NCBI GenBank assembly: GCA_017307375.1
Contig: JAFKFH010000026.1
Location: 1 to 64,000 of the forward strand
DNA from: Alphaproteobacteria bacterium
GTDB taxonomy: Bacteria > Pseudomonadota > Alphaproteobacteria > Ferrovibrionales > Ferrovibrionaceae
Length of the DNA: 64,000 nucleotides
Direction of reading: 5' to 3'
Each line of letters opens with the position of its first letter. Position 1 is the stretch's first letter. Of the stretch, positions 25,353 to 34,247 are shown piece after piece. The translations under genes and the position numbers were made by a program. Under the pieces are notes generated by a model, which did no database searches, was not told the DNA's origin, and saw nothing but the letters and a program-made list of their open reading frames with translations.

Positions 25353-25781
25353 GACCGAAAAGTGACCGAAAGAAGGCTGCTGCCGCGCCTGCTTCGGCCC
25401 GGGGTGGTCAGAGTGCCGGGGCATCGGTCGGGGATTGCGAATATATAATTGTTGTTTGTATTTATGATCCTCGCCCTTGGCTTTCGTCTTGGACCGTTGC
25501 GACGAAGTCGGCATTTGACCCGGCAATTTTCGGTCGATGCGAGAGGTTGAAGTCAGTACCGCCGACCAGCCGAAGACGAGCGCTCAACAATCGCGTCTGC
25601 GTCATTGTCATCAATGGGACACAAAGGGGCCGGAGAGGCGACTTTCTTGCTTCTGCCACCGGCGTTTCGGCCCAACAGGTCGGGTATGTATTTGCAGGCG
25701 CTCGAAAAAGCGGCATTGCTTGCCTATGGCTGAGGCAGAATGCTATACGCGGAAACAGTTGCCCCCAGCGGGATTCATGCC
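25353..25781 (+). other. Gene-free interval between divergent AmiC-like and MarR genes
   Basis: About 430 bases with lower G+C than the surroundings and mixed short open frames on both strands, none with a family-like sequence or a good start. An A+T-rich patch (GAATATATAATTG) lies near 25439-25450. A weak promoter for the MarR gene is possible just upstream of it (TTGCTT at 25716-25721, TGCTAT at 25741-25746, 19-base spacing). I see no RNA gene or repeat. Confidence 0.5.
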
Positions 25782-26201
25782 ATGCAGACCACGCTCGCCA
25801 CCCTGATCAAGCAAGCCGAACGCCGCGTCCAGGCCAGGCTTGAAAGCCTGCTCGGCAGTTCGGAACTGTCGGTCGAGCAGTGGCGCGTACTGGAAATCCT
25901 CGGCGACGGCGAGGGCCGGGCGATGACCGAACTGGCCGGCGAGGCGCTGCTCAACCTACCGGCGCTGTCGAAGATGGTCGACCGCATGGTGTCGCGCTCG
26001 CTGATCTTCCGGGCGCCGGATGCGGGCGACCGGCGCAAGGTGCTGGTGTTTGCTTCCGATCGCGGCCTCGATCTCTATCGGCGGCTCAAGCCCGAGGTCG
26101 ACGCCTGCCATGCCGGCATCGATGCCGCGCTGGGATCGAAGCGCGCCGGCGAGCTGAAGCAGTTGCTGGCGCATCTGATCGAAGGCACGGCGGCGGCCTG
26201 A
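25782..26201 (+). CDS. MarR-family transcriptional regulator
   Basis: 139 residues. The winged-helix core is clear: LSVEQWRVLEILGDGEG, TELAGEALLNLPALSKMVDRM (recognition helix) and the wing RAPDAGDRRKVLVFASD. The ATG at 25782 gives the usual MarR start (MQTTLATLIKQ); an upstream ATG at 25740 adds 14 residues without support. The dioxygenase gene begins five bases after its stop, so the two form an operon, and the regulator probably controls itself and that enzyme in response to an aromatic or similar ligand. Confidence 0.9.
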   Translation: MQTTLATLIKQAERRVQARLESLLGSSELSVEQWRVLEILGDGEGRAMTELAGEALLNLPALSKMVDRMVSRSLIFRAPDAGDRRKVLVFASDRGLDLYRRLKPEVDACHAGIDAALGSKRAGELKQLLAHLIEGTAAA

Positions 26202-26206
26202 CTGCG

Positions 26207-27262
26207 GTGACGCCGGACGATCTGCCCCCCGAACAGGCCGGCCCCGCCGCCTGGTACGGGTCCGAGGTCGCGTCGCGCGGCGACTGGATTCTGACGCTCG
26301 ATGCCGCTGACGTGGCCGAGATTGCCGCGGCGACCCGGCCGCTGGCCGCGGCCGGGGCCGACATCGCGGCGCTGACCCCGCAGGATTTCCCGCTGCCCCG
26401 GCTTGGTCCCCGCCTCGCGGCGATGCTGGGCGACCTGATGGAAGGGCGCGGCTTCGCGCTGATCCGCGGTCTCGATGTCGCCGGCTGGTCGATGCGCGAG
26501 GCGGCGACCGCCTTCTTCGGCCTGGGCCGGCATCTCGGCCGCGCCTGCTCGCAGAACGGCAAGGGCCATGTGCTGGGCCATGTCCGCGATCTCGGCCTGG
26601 CCTCGACCGAACCGGCGGTGCGCATCTATCAGACCGCCGAGCGCCAGACCTATCATACCGATTCCTGCGACGTCGTCGGGCTGCTGTGCCTGCGCACGGC
26701 CAAGGCGGGCGGCCTGTCCGCCCTGGTCTCGTCGGTGACGATCTTCAACGAGATGCGCCGCCGCCGCCCCGACCTGCTGCGCCTGCTGTTCCAGCCGGTC
26801 GCGACCGACCGGCGCGGCGAAGTGGCGCCCGGGCAGAAGCCCTATTTCATGATCCCGGTCTATTCCTGGTATCAGGGCCGTCTGTCGGCGATCTACCAGC
26901 GGCAATACATCGATTCGGCGCAGCGTTTTCCCGATGCCCCCCGCCTGACGCCCGAGATGGTCGAGGCGCTCGACCTGTTCGACGCGCTGGCCAACGATCC
27001 GGCGCTGAACTTCCACATGGCGCTCGGGCCCGGCGACATGCAGTTCGTGTTCAACCACACCATGTTGCATGACCGCACGGCCTTCGAGGACTGGCCCGAA
27101 CCCGACCGCCGGCGGCATCTGTTGCGGCTGTGGCTGGCGCCGGACGGCGCCCGGCCGCTGCCCCCGGTCTTCGCCGAGCGCTTCGGCACGGTCGAGCCGG
27201 GACGGCGCGGCGGCATCATCCTGGAAGGCACCCGCCCCAACGCGCCGCTCGAAGCCGTCTAG
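26207..27262 (+). CDS. TauD/TfdA-family Fe(II)/2-oxoglutarate dioxygenase
   Basis: 351 residues from a GTG at 26207. The first two iron ligands are in TYHTDSCDVVG (HxD); the distal His is in FNHTMLHDRTAFED and the 2-oxoglutarate Arg in RRHLLRLWL. GFALIRGLDV near residue 85 is the usual entry motif. The substrate is not evident. The longer open frame to 25880 overlaps the MarR gene in a different frame and is spurious. The stop TAG shares the palindrome CTAG with the stop codon of the convergent permease gene. Confidence 0.85.
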   Translation: MTPDDLPPEQAGPAAWYGSEVASRGDWILTLDAADVAEIAAATRPLAAAGADIAALTPQDFPLPRLGPRLAAMLGDLMEGRGFALIRGLDVAGWSMREAATAFFGLGRHLGRACSQNGKGHVLGHVRDLGLASTEPAVRIYQTAERQTYHTDSCDVVGLLCLRTAKAGGLSALVSSVTIFNEMRRRRPDLLRLLFQPVATDRRGEVAPGQKPYFMIPVYSWYQGRLSAIYQRQYIDSAQRFPDAPRLTPEMVEALDLFDALANDPALNFHMALGPGDMQFVFNHTMLHDRTAFEDWPEPDRRRHLLRLWLAPDGARPLPPVFAERFGTVEPGRRGGIILEGTRPNAPLEAV

Positions 27263-28224
27263 CCGGCCGAGCGCGCCCCGCGGCCGTAGACCAGCAGCAT
27301 CACGATGATGACGGCGCCATAGATCACCTGGCGCCAGGCCTCGGGCATCTGCATCACCGACAGGATCGACTGCAGCACGGTGATCAGGACGACGCCGGCG
27401 ACGGTGCCGGCATAGCGGCCACGGCCACCGAGGATATTGGTGCCGCCCAGCACCACCGCTGCAATCGCCGGCAGCAGGTAGGCATCGCCCATCGCCTGAT
27501 AGGCCTTGGTCGAGTATCCGGCCAGCAGGATGCCGGCCAGCGCCGCCAGCGCGCCCGAGATCGCGAAGGCCGCGACGATCACCCGGCCGGTCGCCACGCC
27601 CGACAGATAGGCCGCGCGTTCGCGGTTGCCGATCGCGTAGACATAGCGGCCCAGCGTGGTCCGGGTCAGCAGGAATGCCATGGCCGCCCCGACCGCGATC
27701 CAGACCAGCAGCGCGTTGGGAATGCCCAGCAGGCTGCGGCCGACGGCCAGTCCATGCATGGCCGGCGTCGCGTGGTCCTGCGGCGCGAAGCCGCCGGTAT
27801 GCAGCACCATCAGCCCCTGTGCCACCGCGTTGGTCCCCAGCGTGAAGATCATCGACGGCAGGCGCAGCACGGCGACGCCGAGGCCGTTCACGAGGCCGAA
27901 GGCCGCGCCGCACAGCATGCCGAACGGGATGGCGGCCCAGGCCCAATCGGGCGCCCACCCGGCCAGCGCCGTCGACATCATGCCGCCGACGGTGACGACC
28001 CAGGGGATCGACAGGTCGATATGGCCGAGCAGGATGACAAGCATCGCCCCGGAGGCGATCAGGCCGAGGAAGGCGGCGACCTGCAACTGCTGCAGCAGAT
28101 AGCCGGCCGACAGGAAGTTCGCCGAATAGACGCTGCCGACCGCCAGCAGCACGCCGGTGCAGGCGAAGACGATCAGGGCGGCCGGGTCGATGCTGCGGCG
28201 GAAGGCGCGGACCAGGGCCTGCAT
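27259..28224 (-). CDS. Ribose-type sugar ABC transporter permease
   Basis: 321 residues, eight or more membrane segments, with the RbsC-class motifs ILLGHIDLSIPWVVTVGG near 65 and LGGTNILGGRG in the coupling region. The start at 28224 (MQALVRAF) is chosen over the in-frame ATG at 28245 because GAAGGAGG lies seven bases upstream of it. It is the second of two related permeases in the cluster, as expected for a heterodimeric channel, and is convergent with the dioxygenase gene. Confidence 0.9.
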   Translation of the reverse strand: MQALVRAFRRSIDPAALIVFACTGVLLAVGSVYSANFLSAGYLLQQLQVAAFLGLIASGAMLVILLGHIDLSIPWVVTVGGMMSTALAGWAPDWAWAAIPFGMLCGAAFGLVNGLGVAVLRLPSMIFTLGTNAVAQGLMVLHTGGFAPQDHATPAMHGLAVGRSLLGIPNALLVWIAVGAAMAFLLTRTTLGRYVYAIGNRERAAYLSGVATGRVIVAAFAISGALAALAGILLAGYSTKAYQAMGDAYLLPAIAAVVLGGTNILGGRGRYAGTVAGVVLITVLQSILSVMQMPEAWRQVIYGAVIIVMLLVYGRGARSAG

Positions 28225-28237
28225 GCGGGCGCCTCCT

Positions 28238-29218
28238 TCAGCCATAGACGTCGAGACGGTTGCGCAGCTTGAGCAGGCGCAGCGCCCCCAGGCTGACCGC
28301 CACCAGCAGCACCGCGCCCTGGAACAGCGGCTGCCACAGCGGCGGCAGGTCGAAGACGAATAGCAGGTCCTCGATGGTGCGCAGGACGAAGGCGCCGAAC
28401 ACCGCGCCGATGGCCGAGCCGACGCCGCCGAACAGCGAGACGCCGCCGATGACCACCGCCGCGATCGAATTGAGCGTGTAGGTGCCGCCGATCGGTGCCG
28501 ACGCCTCGCCCGACCAGGTCAGGCAGGTCAGCAGCAGCCCGGCGAGGCTGGCCAGCAGGCCGGACAGCGCATAGGCGGTCAGCTTCGCCCGGCGGATGTC
28601 GAGCCCCGAGAGGTAGGCCGCGGTCTCGTTCGAGCCGATCGCGTAGGCGGCGCGGCCCACGACCGAGCGGCGATAGGGCAGCCAGACGACGGCCACGACC
28701 CCGAGCAGCACGACCAGCATGGTCGGCACCGGCCCGGCGACCTGGCCGGTCATCGCGTCGGCGAAGCCTTCCGAGATGCTGCCGCCCGGCGTCGGGCGCA
28801 GGGCGAGCGCGATGCCGTAATAGACCGCGCCGGTGGCAAGCGTGGTGATGATCGGTTGCAGCCGGCCGTAGACGATGATCGCGCCGTTGATCAGGCCGCA
28901 GCCCAGCCCGGCCGCAAGCACGGCGACGATGCCGAGGGTCACCTGCAGCGGCGTTCCCTGCACGAGGCTCGCAGCCAGGCAGTTGGCCAGCACGAAGACC
29001 ATGCCGACCGACAGGTCGAGCCCGGCGGTGATCGCCGGCAGGGTCTGGGCCATCGCGACCAGTGCCAGCAGAACGCCCTTGTTGGCCGCGGTCAGCAGCA
29101 CACCCGGGGTCAGCCCGGCGCTGTGATTGGCGACGTAGAGGGTGAACATGGCCATGAAGACGGCAAGGCTGAGCAGGATTCCGCGATTGGCCCTGGCATG
29201 ATGGCGCCAGTCGGTCAT
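28238..29218 (-). CDS. Ribose-type sugar ABC transporter permease
   Basis: 326 residues with RbsC-class features: AITAGLDLSVGMVFVLAN near 60, YAIGSNETAAYLSGLDI in the cytoplasmic loop and IGGVSLFGGVGSAIGA. The ATG at 29218 overlaps the stop of the ATPase gene (ATGA), fixing the start; the longer frame upstream is antisense shadow. It pairs with the permease at 27259-28224. Confidence 0.9.
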   Translation of the reverse strand: MTDWRHHARANRGILLSLAVFMAMFTLYVANHSAGLTPGVLLTAANKGVLLALVAMAQTLPAITAGLDLSVGMVFVLANCLAASLVQGTPLQVTLGIVAVLAAGLGCGLINGAIIVYGRLQPIITTLATGAVYYGIALALRPTPGGSISEGFADAMTGQVAGPVPTMLVVLLGVVAVVWLPYRRSVVGRAAYAIGSNETAAYLSGLDIRRAKLTAYALSGLLASLAGLLLTCLTWSGEASAPIGGTYTLNSIAAVVIGGVSLFGGVGSAIGAVFGAFVLRTIEDLLFVFDLPPLWQPLFQGAVLLVAVSLGALRLLKLRNRLDVYG

Positions 29219-30735
29219 GCCGCGGCCCCCGCGATATCCAGCGCCGCGGCGACCAGCGCATGTTCGCTCAACTGCTCGCGCGCCAGCACGCGGCCGATCG
29301 TGCCCTCGTTGAACACCGCCACCCGATCGCAGCAGCCGATCAGCTCGTCGTAGTCGGTCGAGTAGAACAGGATCGCCGCGCCCTCGTCGGCGAGGCCGCG
29401 CAGCAGCCGATAGATTTCCTGCTTGGTGCCGACGTCGATGCCGCGGGTCGGATCGTTCAGCAGGATCAGCCGCGGCCGGGTCAGCAGCCATTTGGCGATC
29501 ACCACCTTCTGCTGGTTGCCGCCGGACAGGGCGGCGACCGTCGCGTCGAGGTCGCCGGCCCGGATCTGCAGCAGGCGCACCATCGCCTCGATCGCCTCGT
29601 CCTCGGCCGCGCGGTCGACGATGCCGGCATGGGCCAGGGCGGGCAGGGCGGCGATGGTCAGGTTGTCGCGCACCGACATCGGCAGCATCAGGCCCTCGGT
29701 CTTGCGGTCCTCGGGGATCAGGGCCATGCCGATCCCGCGGCCCTTGGCCGCCCGGGGACTGCCGGCCATGACCGGCCGCCCGTCGATGGCGATGCGGCCG
29801 GTCATGCCGGCCAGTACGCCGAACAGCGCCAGCAGGAATTCCCGCTGGCCCTGTCCGTCCAGGCCGCCCAGGCCGACGATCTCGCCGCGTCCGACGGTCA
29901 GCGAGATGCCGCGCAGGCGATCGGTCCAGCCGAGGCTTTCGACCGACAGCACCGGCGCGGGCGGTACCGTTCGGGCCGGCCGTTCCGGAAACATGTGCCG
30001 GTATTCGCGGCCGATCATCATCTCGACGACCTCGTCGTCGCTGCGGCTGCCATTGGCGAAGCTTGCGACACTGCGGCCGTTGCGGAAGACGGTGCAGTCG
30101 TCGGCCAGCTGGCGGATCTCGTTCATCCGGTGCGAGATGTAGACGATCGCCAGCCCCTCGGCCTTCAGGCGGGCGAGCAGGCCGTAGACGCGGTCGACAT
30201 CGGCAGCGGTCAGGGCCGACGTCGCCTCGTCCAGGATGAGGACGCGGGGATTGCGGGCCAGCGCCTTGGCGATCTCGACGATCTGGCGGCGCGACAGCGG
30301 CAGGTCGCCGACCGGCGTCAGCGGATGGATGTCGTCGATGCCGAGCCGCGCCAGGGCCGCCTCGGCGCGGCGACGCTGTGCCGGCCCGTCGATCAGTCCG
30401 AAACGGCGCGGCGGATCGGCGATCGAGATGTTGTCGGCGACGCTGAGATCGGGCATCAGCGACAATTCCTGGAAGATGCAGCCGATGCCGGCGCGCGCCG
30501 CGTCGGCGGGGCCGGCAAAGCGCCGCGCCGTGCCCTCCAGCCGGATCTCGCCCCCGTCGGGCTGTACCGTGCCGGCCATGATCTTGATCAGCGTCGACTT
30601 GCCTGCGCCGTTCTCGCCGAGCACGGCGTGGATGCGCCCGGCGTGGCAGGTGATGGCGGCATCCGTCAGAGCCTGGACGCCGCCATACCGCTTGGCGATG
30701 CCGGCCATCTCCAGCAGCGGCGGGGGGATGGCCAT
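29215..30735 (-). CDS. Ribose-type sugar ABC transporter ATP-binding protein (two ABC domains)
   Basis: 506 residues, the double-ATPase architecture of RbsA/MglA/XylG. Domain 1 has Walker A GENGAGKST near 40, signature LPLSRRQIVEIAKAL and Walker B VLILDEATSAL. Domain 2 has a degenerate Walker A (GGLDGQGQREF), signature LSGGNQQKVVIAKWL and LILLNDPTRGIDVGTK, as normal for the family. It energises uptake of a pentose, hexose or related sugar. The ATG at 30735 begins the usual first strand (LLEMAGIAKRYGG); no strong ribosome binding site is visible. Confidence 0.9.
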   Translation of the reverse strand: MAIPPPLLEMAGIAKRYGGVQALTDAAITCHAGRIHAVLGENGAGKSTLIKIMAGTVQPDGGEIRLEGTARRFAGPADAARAGIGCIFQELSLMPDLSVADNISIADPPRRFGLIDGPAQRRRAEAALARLGIDDIHPLTPVGDLPLSRRQIVEIAKALARNPRVLILDEATSALTAADVDRVYGLLARLKAEGLAIVYISHRMNEIRQLADDCTVFRNGRSVASFANGSRSDDEVVEMMIGREYRHMFPERPARTVPPAPVLSVESLGWTDRLRGISLTVGRGEIVGLGGLDGQGQREFLLALFGVLAGMTGRIAIDGRPVMAGSPRAAKGRGIGMALIPEDRKTEGLMLPMSVRDNLTIAALPALAHAGIVDRAAEDEAIEAMVRLLQIRAGDLDATVAALSGGNQQKVVIAKWLLTRPRLILLNDPTRGIDVGTKQEIYRLLRGLADEGAAILFYSTDYDELIGCCDRVAVFNEGTIGRVLAREQLSEHALVAAALDIAGAAA

Positions 30736-30746
30736 GATCGCCGGCC

Positions 30747-31892
30747 TCAGTTGTTGGTCTCGTTCTTGCTCATGATCTCGGTCGCCGTGATGTTCACGTT
30801 GCACGGCGGGAATTCGTTCGGCGTGAAGAAATTGTCGGACAGGTCGGGGTAATAGTTCTCCCCGGCCTTGAAGTTCGGGTGTTCGACATAGGGCAGCGGC
30901 ACCGAGATCATCTGGGGCAGCACCTTGCCCTGCAGCGCCTCGATCGCCGCCTTCATCGAGATCGCGACCAGCCCGGGCGACTGGCCGGCCGAGGCGCAGA
31001 CCAGGCCGTCCTTGGCATGCTGGGCGCACAGCTTGCGGAAGCCGTTCTCGGCCTCGCCGGAGACGGGAATGAACGGATGCTTGGCATCGATCAGCGCCCG
31101 CACCGTGCCGGTCGAGCCGCCCTGGGTGTAAATGCCGTCGAACTTCTTGTGCACGGCCAGCGCATCGGCCGTCACCTTCTGGGCGGTGCCGTCATCCCAG
31201 TTGCCGACGACCTCGACGATCTCGAACTTGTTGCCCGGGGCTTCCATCACCGCGCGGAAGCCCTGGTGGCGGTCGCGGTCGACCGAATTGCCGGGCAGGC
31301 CGCGCACCTCGAGGATCTTGCCCGATTTCGCGGGGATGTTGCGGACCAGCCATTCGCCCATCTTGCGGCCCATCTCGGCCTGGTCCTCGTTGACCATCAT
31401 CACTTCGTCGCTGTCGAGCACGTTGTCGAACGGCACGACCACGACGCCGGCGCGATTGGCCCGCTTGATGACCGGGCCGAACGCGGTGGGGTTGACCGCG
31501 ATGGTGACGATCGCGTCGTAGCCGGCGTTGATGAAGTTGTCGATCGCGGCGATCTGCGCGGCGACGTCGGTGCCGGTCGAGACGACCTTCAACTCCTTGA
31601 TGTGCGGCTTGATGTCCGGCTGCTCGGCGTAGGCCTTGGCCGTCTTGATCATCTGGATACGCCAGGTGTTGCCGACGAAGCCGTTGGCGATCGCGATGCG
31701 GTAGCGACCCTTCTTCTCGGGCCACTGGAAGAACTTGGTGGTGCTGGCCGCCGGCGCGAAGCAGGCCGGCATGTAGCCCGGGCCGGATACTGTCTTGGGC
31801 GTCTGCTGGGCCGCGGCCGGCAAGCTGATGCCGGCAACAAAACCGGCAACAAGAAGGGTGGCGGCCCAATGGCCGCGGACACGTACAGACAT
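30747..31892 (-). CDS. Sugar ABC transporter periplasmic substrate-binding protein
   Basis: 381 residues. A Sec signal peptide covers residues 1-27 (cleavage after LPAAAQ). The mature part is a ribose-type binding fold: YRIAIANGFVGNTWRIQM, AIVTIAVNPTAFGPVIKRAN, and EVRGLPGNSVDRDRHQGF. GAGGAGG lies eight bases before the ATG at 31892, which settles the start over an ATG at 31922. First gene of the four-gene transporter operon. The ligand is unknown; the gluconolactonase-like gene just upstream on the same strand hints at an aldose or aldonate. Confidence 0.9.
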   Translation of the reverse strand: MSVRVRGHWAATLLVAGFVAGISLPAAAQQTPKTVSGPGYMPACFAPAASTTKFFQWPEKKGRYRIAIANGFVGNTWRIQMIKTAKAYAEQPDIKPHIKELKVVSTGTDVAAQIAAIDNFINAGYDAIVTIAVNPTAFGPVIKRANRAGVVVVPFDNVLDSDEVMMVNEDQAEMGRKMGEWLVRNIPAKSGKILEVRGLPGNSVDRDRHQGFRAVMEAPGNKFEIVEVVGNWDDGTAQKVTADALAVHKKFDGIYTQGGSTGTVRALIDAKHPFIPVSGEAENGFRKLCAQHAKDGLVCASAGQSPGLVAISMKAAIEALQGKVLPQMISVPLPYVEHPNFKAGENYYPDLSDNFFTPNEFPPCNVNITATEIMSKNETNN

Positions 31893-31979
31893 GGCGCTTC
31901 CTCCTCGGTATTGCCAAGCCATTCCCGTCAGGGATTCATACCGATTGGCACGGCATTTCCCTGTCCGGTCGGCCCGGCT

Positions 31980-32039
31980 TATTTCGCGGACTCTACGCCT
32001 ACGGAAATAAAAAGCAATATGTTAGCGGTATCTTATTTC
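31980..32039. promoter_or_regulatory. Repeated TATTTC/GAAATA motifs upstream of the sugar transporter operon
   Basis: TATTTC at 31980-31985 and GAAATA at 32004-32009 form an inverted repeat with 18 bases between, and a third TATTTC lies at 32034-32039. The patch is A+T-rich against a G+C-rich background, about 90-150 bases before the substrate-binding protein start, a plausible operator for a dimeric repressor. Confidence 0.4.
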
Positions 32040-32044
32040 AGTGC

Positions 32045-32959
32045 TCAGAAGGTGCTGGTGCCGTTGACGTGCAGCGACACGGCGTAGAGCGAGGTGGTGC
32101 CGCAGATGTAGAGGCGGTTGCGCCGGGGGCCGCCGAACACCACGTTGGCCACGACCTCGGGGACCAGCACCTTGCCGATCAGCGTGCCGTCCGGGTCGTA
32201 GCAATGCACCCCGTCGCCGGCCGAGGTCCAGAGGCGGCCGGCATCGTCCAGGCGGAAGCCGTCGAACAGGCCGGCGGTGCAGTCGGCGAAGACCCGGCCG
32301 CCATGCAGCCGGCCGCGGCCATCGACCTCGAAGACGCGGATATGGCGCGGACCATCCGGGGCGTGGCTGGCGCCGGTATCGGCGACATAGAGCAGGCTTT
32401 CGTCGGGCGAGAAGGCGAGGCCGTTGGGCTTGTCGAAATCGTTGGCGGCCACGGCGACCTCGCCGCTCAGCGGATCGACGCGATAGAGATGGTTGGCACC
32501 GATCTCGCTTTCACCCTTGTTGCCCTCGTAGTCCGACAGGATGCCGTAGGGCGGGTCGGTGAACCAGATCGCGCCGTCGGACTGAACCACGACATCGTTC
32601 GGGCTGTTCAGCCGCTTGCCCTGCCAGTGCGACGCGATCGTCGTGATGCGGCCGTCATGCTCGGTGCGGGAGACGCGCCGGCCGCCATGCTCGCAGGTGA
32701 CGAGGCGCCCCTGGCGATCGACGGTATTGCCGTTGGAATTCCCCGCCGGCTGGCGAAATACCGAGACATGGCCATCGCCCTCGTCGTAGCGCAGCATCCG
32801 GTCGTTGGGAATATCCGACCAGACCACCTGCCGCATCGCCGGAAAATAAGCCGGTCCCTCGGCCCAGCGGCAGCCGGTCCACAGCTTCTCGACATGCGCG
32901 GTGCCGTTCACGAGGTTGCGGAAGCGCGGATCGAGGATTGCGTAGTCGGATGCGGCCAT
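32045..32959 (-). CDS. SMP-30/gluconolactonase-family lactonase
   Basis: 304 residues, a six-bladed beta-propeller. The metal ligands expected for the family are visible: Glu in RWAEGPAYF, Asn in DKPNGLAFSPDESLL and Asp in LFDGFRLDDAG, with a further substrate-side Asn in LNSPNDVVV. It should hydrolyse aldonolactones to aldonic acids. The ATG at 32959 has GGGAG upstream; the longer frame to 32992 is not needed. It precedes the sugar transporter genes on the same strand, and the KDG/KDGal enzymes in the divergent operon could take the products further. Confidence 0.88.
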   Translation of the reverse strand: MAASDYAILDPRFRNLVNGTAHVEKLWTGCRWAEGPAYFPAMRQVVWSDIPNDRMLRYDEGDGHVSVFRQPAGNSNGNTVDRQGRLVTCEHGGRRVSRTEHDGRITTIASHWQGKRLNSPNDVVVQSDGAIWFTDPPYGILSDYEGNKGESEIGANHLYRVDPLSGEVAVAANDFDKPNGLAFSPDESLLYVADTGASHAPDGPRHIRVFEVDGRGRLHGGRVFADCTAGLFDGFRLDDAGRLWTSAGDGVHCYDPDGTLIGKVLVPEVVANVVFGGPRRNRLYICGTTSLYAVSLHVNGTSTF

Positions 32960-33077
32960 GGCGTTTCTCCCGAGATCTTTGAGCGGGAGCATAACGCGGG
33001 GCCGGCAGCTGCCGGCAACGGAAATCGTCGATGCGGACCGCGCGGCGCGACGGTGGCGGCGCTTTGCGACCGGCTTC

Positions 33078-34076
33078 TCACGGGGTTGCGGTCAGTGCCG
33101 CCTGAAAGAAGCTCACCAGTTCGCGATTGAATGTCGCTTGAAAAGCCGCTCGATCGAATCCCGGTCGATCGGAGCAGATCTCCGGATTTTGCCTCCGGGC
33201 GGTCTCGCCGCAGGGGCGGAGAAAAGAGTAGTGCCCGGCACCTTCCACGTCATGCACCGTCGCGACATGCGCAAGGTGGCGCCTGAGATAGCCGACGTTG
33301 CTGTCGAATGGAATGATGTGGTCCTCGCTGCCACCCCATAGCGCCACCGGAATTTCGACCCTGCCAAGCGAGGCGGGGTCGAAGGCAAATGCCCAGCTCG
33401 GCGACGCGAGGGCGGCTGCCTTTATCCGATTGTCGTGGTGCCAGTCCGCCGCCGGGCGGGAAGCGACCTGGGGCAGAGACAAGACGGCGGCGCTGCCCTG
33501 CCGGCACACGCCTTCTGCGGGGAACGCGGCGCAATGGATGGGAAAGAGCCTCCAATCGGGCGTGCCGCCGCTCGCGACCAGGCCGGTGAAACCGCCTGCC
33601 GAAAACCCATAGAACCCGATCCGCGCCTCATCCAGTCGGGCATGTCCAGGCCAGTCTCGGGTGACGTAATCGAGGACATCGCTTATCTGGCGGGGACGGT
33701 TCAGCAGTATCTGGACGATCTTGTCGCCGCTGTCCTTGTAATTGTCGCCAGGGTGCGTGAGGGCGACCGCGACGAAGCCCGCCTCGGCGAGGGCGAGCGC
33801 TGTGTCCGAGCGATCGCCGAACCAGCCCGCGCTGCCATGGGACAGGATGACGACGGGCAGGTGGCGTCCCTCGATGTTGCCGTCGACGGCGACGGTCTGG
33901 GCGACGTTTCCCAAGGTCGTCGGCACCATTCCAGCATTGCTTGGATACCAGATTCCGAGCTCGATCGGCCGGCCTGCGTCATCGGGGATCGACATGTATT
34001 GAAAGCCGGCGGCACTGGCCGGATCCCTCACGGCTACGATCAGCACGATCGCCAGAAGTCTTGCCAGCCACTTCAT
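33078..34076 (-). CDS. Secreted alpha/beta-hydrolase, dienelactone hydrolase/cutinase-like
   Basis: 332 residues with an N-terminal signal peptide (KWLARLLAIVLIVAV, cleavage near PASAA). The nucleophile elbow is GFSAGGF near 165, with the oxyanion region LSHGSAGWFGDRSDTA earlier, an Asp in GGSEDHIIPF and the catalytic His in VEGAGHYSFL. Two Cys pairs suit an exported protein. This layout is shared by secreted platelet-activating-factor-hydrolase-like and cutinase-like enzymes, so an ester substrate is likely. The ATG at 34076 has GGAAGGG six bases upstream, favouring it over the ATGs at 34082 and 34106. It has lower G+C than its neighbours. Confidence 0.85.
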   Translation of the reverse strand: MKWLARLLAIVLIVAVRDPASAAGFQYMSIPDDAGRPIELGIWYPSNAGMVPTTLGNVAQTVAVDGNIEGRHLPVVILSHGSAGWFGDRSDTALALAEAGFVAVALTHPGDNYKDSGDKIVQILLNRPRQISDVLDYVTRDWPGHARLDEARIGFYGFSAGGFTGLVASGGTPDWRLFPIHCAAFPAEGVCRQGSAAVLSLPQVASRPAADWHHDNRIKAAALASPSWAFAFDPASLGRVEIPVALWGGSEDHIIPFDSNVGYLRRHLAHVATVHDVEGAGHYSFLRPCGETARRQNPEICSDRPGFDRAAFQATFNRELVSFFQAALTATP

Positions 34077-34218
34077 CAACATCCCTTCCAGGCCATCACG
34101 GCGCACCCGCTATCGTAACAAGGCGGCTTTCCGGAGCGGCGTTTTTCCTCGCTTCCTGAAAGTTCGCGGCAACGGCAGGTGGCGCAGGGCACGGCCTCGA
34201 CGGTGCCGGTCAGGGCTG

Positions 34219-34247
34219 TTGTCAATTCCCATAATATGAGATATTGT
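34219..34247 (+). promoter_or_regulatory. Candidate promoter with overlapping palindrome for the peptide-transporter operon
   Basis: TTGTCA (34219-34224) and TATTGT (34242-34247) are 17 bases apart. The spacer and -10 box contain a perfect inverted repeat, AATAT-GAG-ATATT (34233-34245), well placed for a repressor such as the IclR protein encoded in the operon. The patch is strikingly A+T-rich and lies about 90 bases before the first gene. Confidence 0.5.

Noticed and set aside
25353-25781. Small genes or an RNA gene in the interval between the AmiC-like and MarR genes
   Set aside because: Short frames on both strands overlap each other, lack ribosome binding sites and have no recognisable sequence; no tRNA cloverleaf or riboswitch-like structure was seen.
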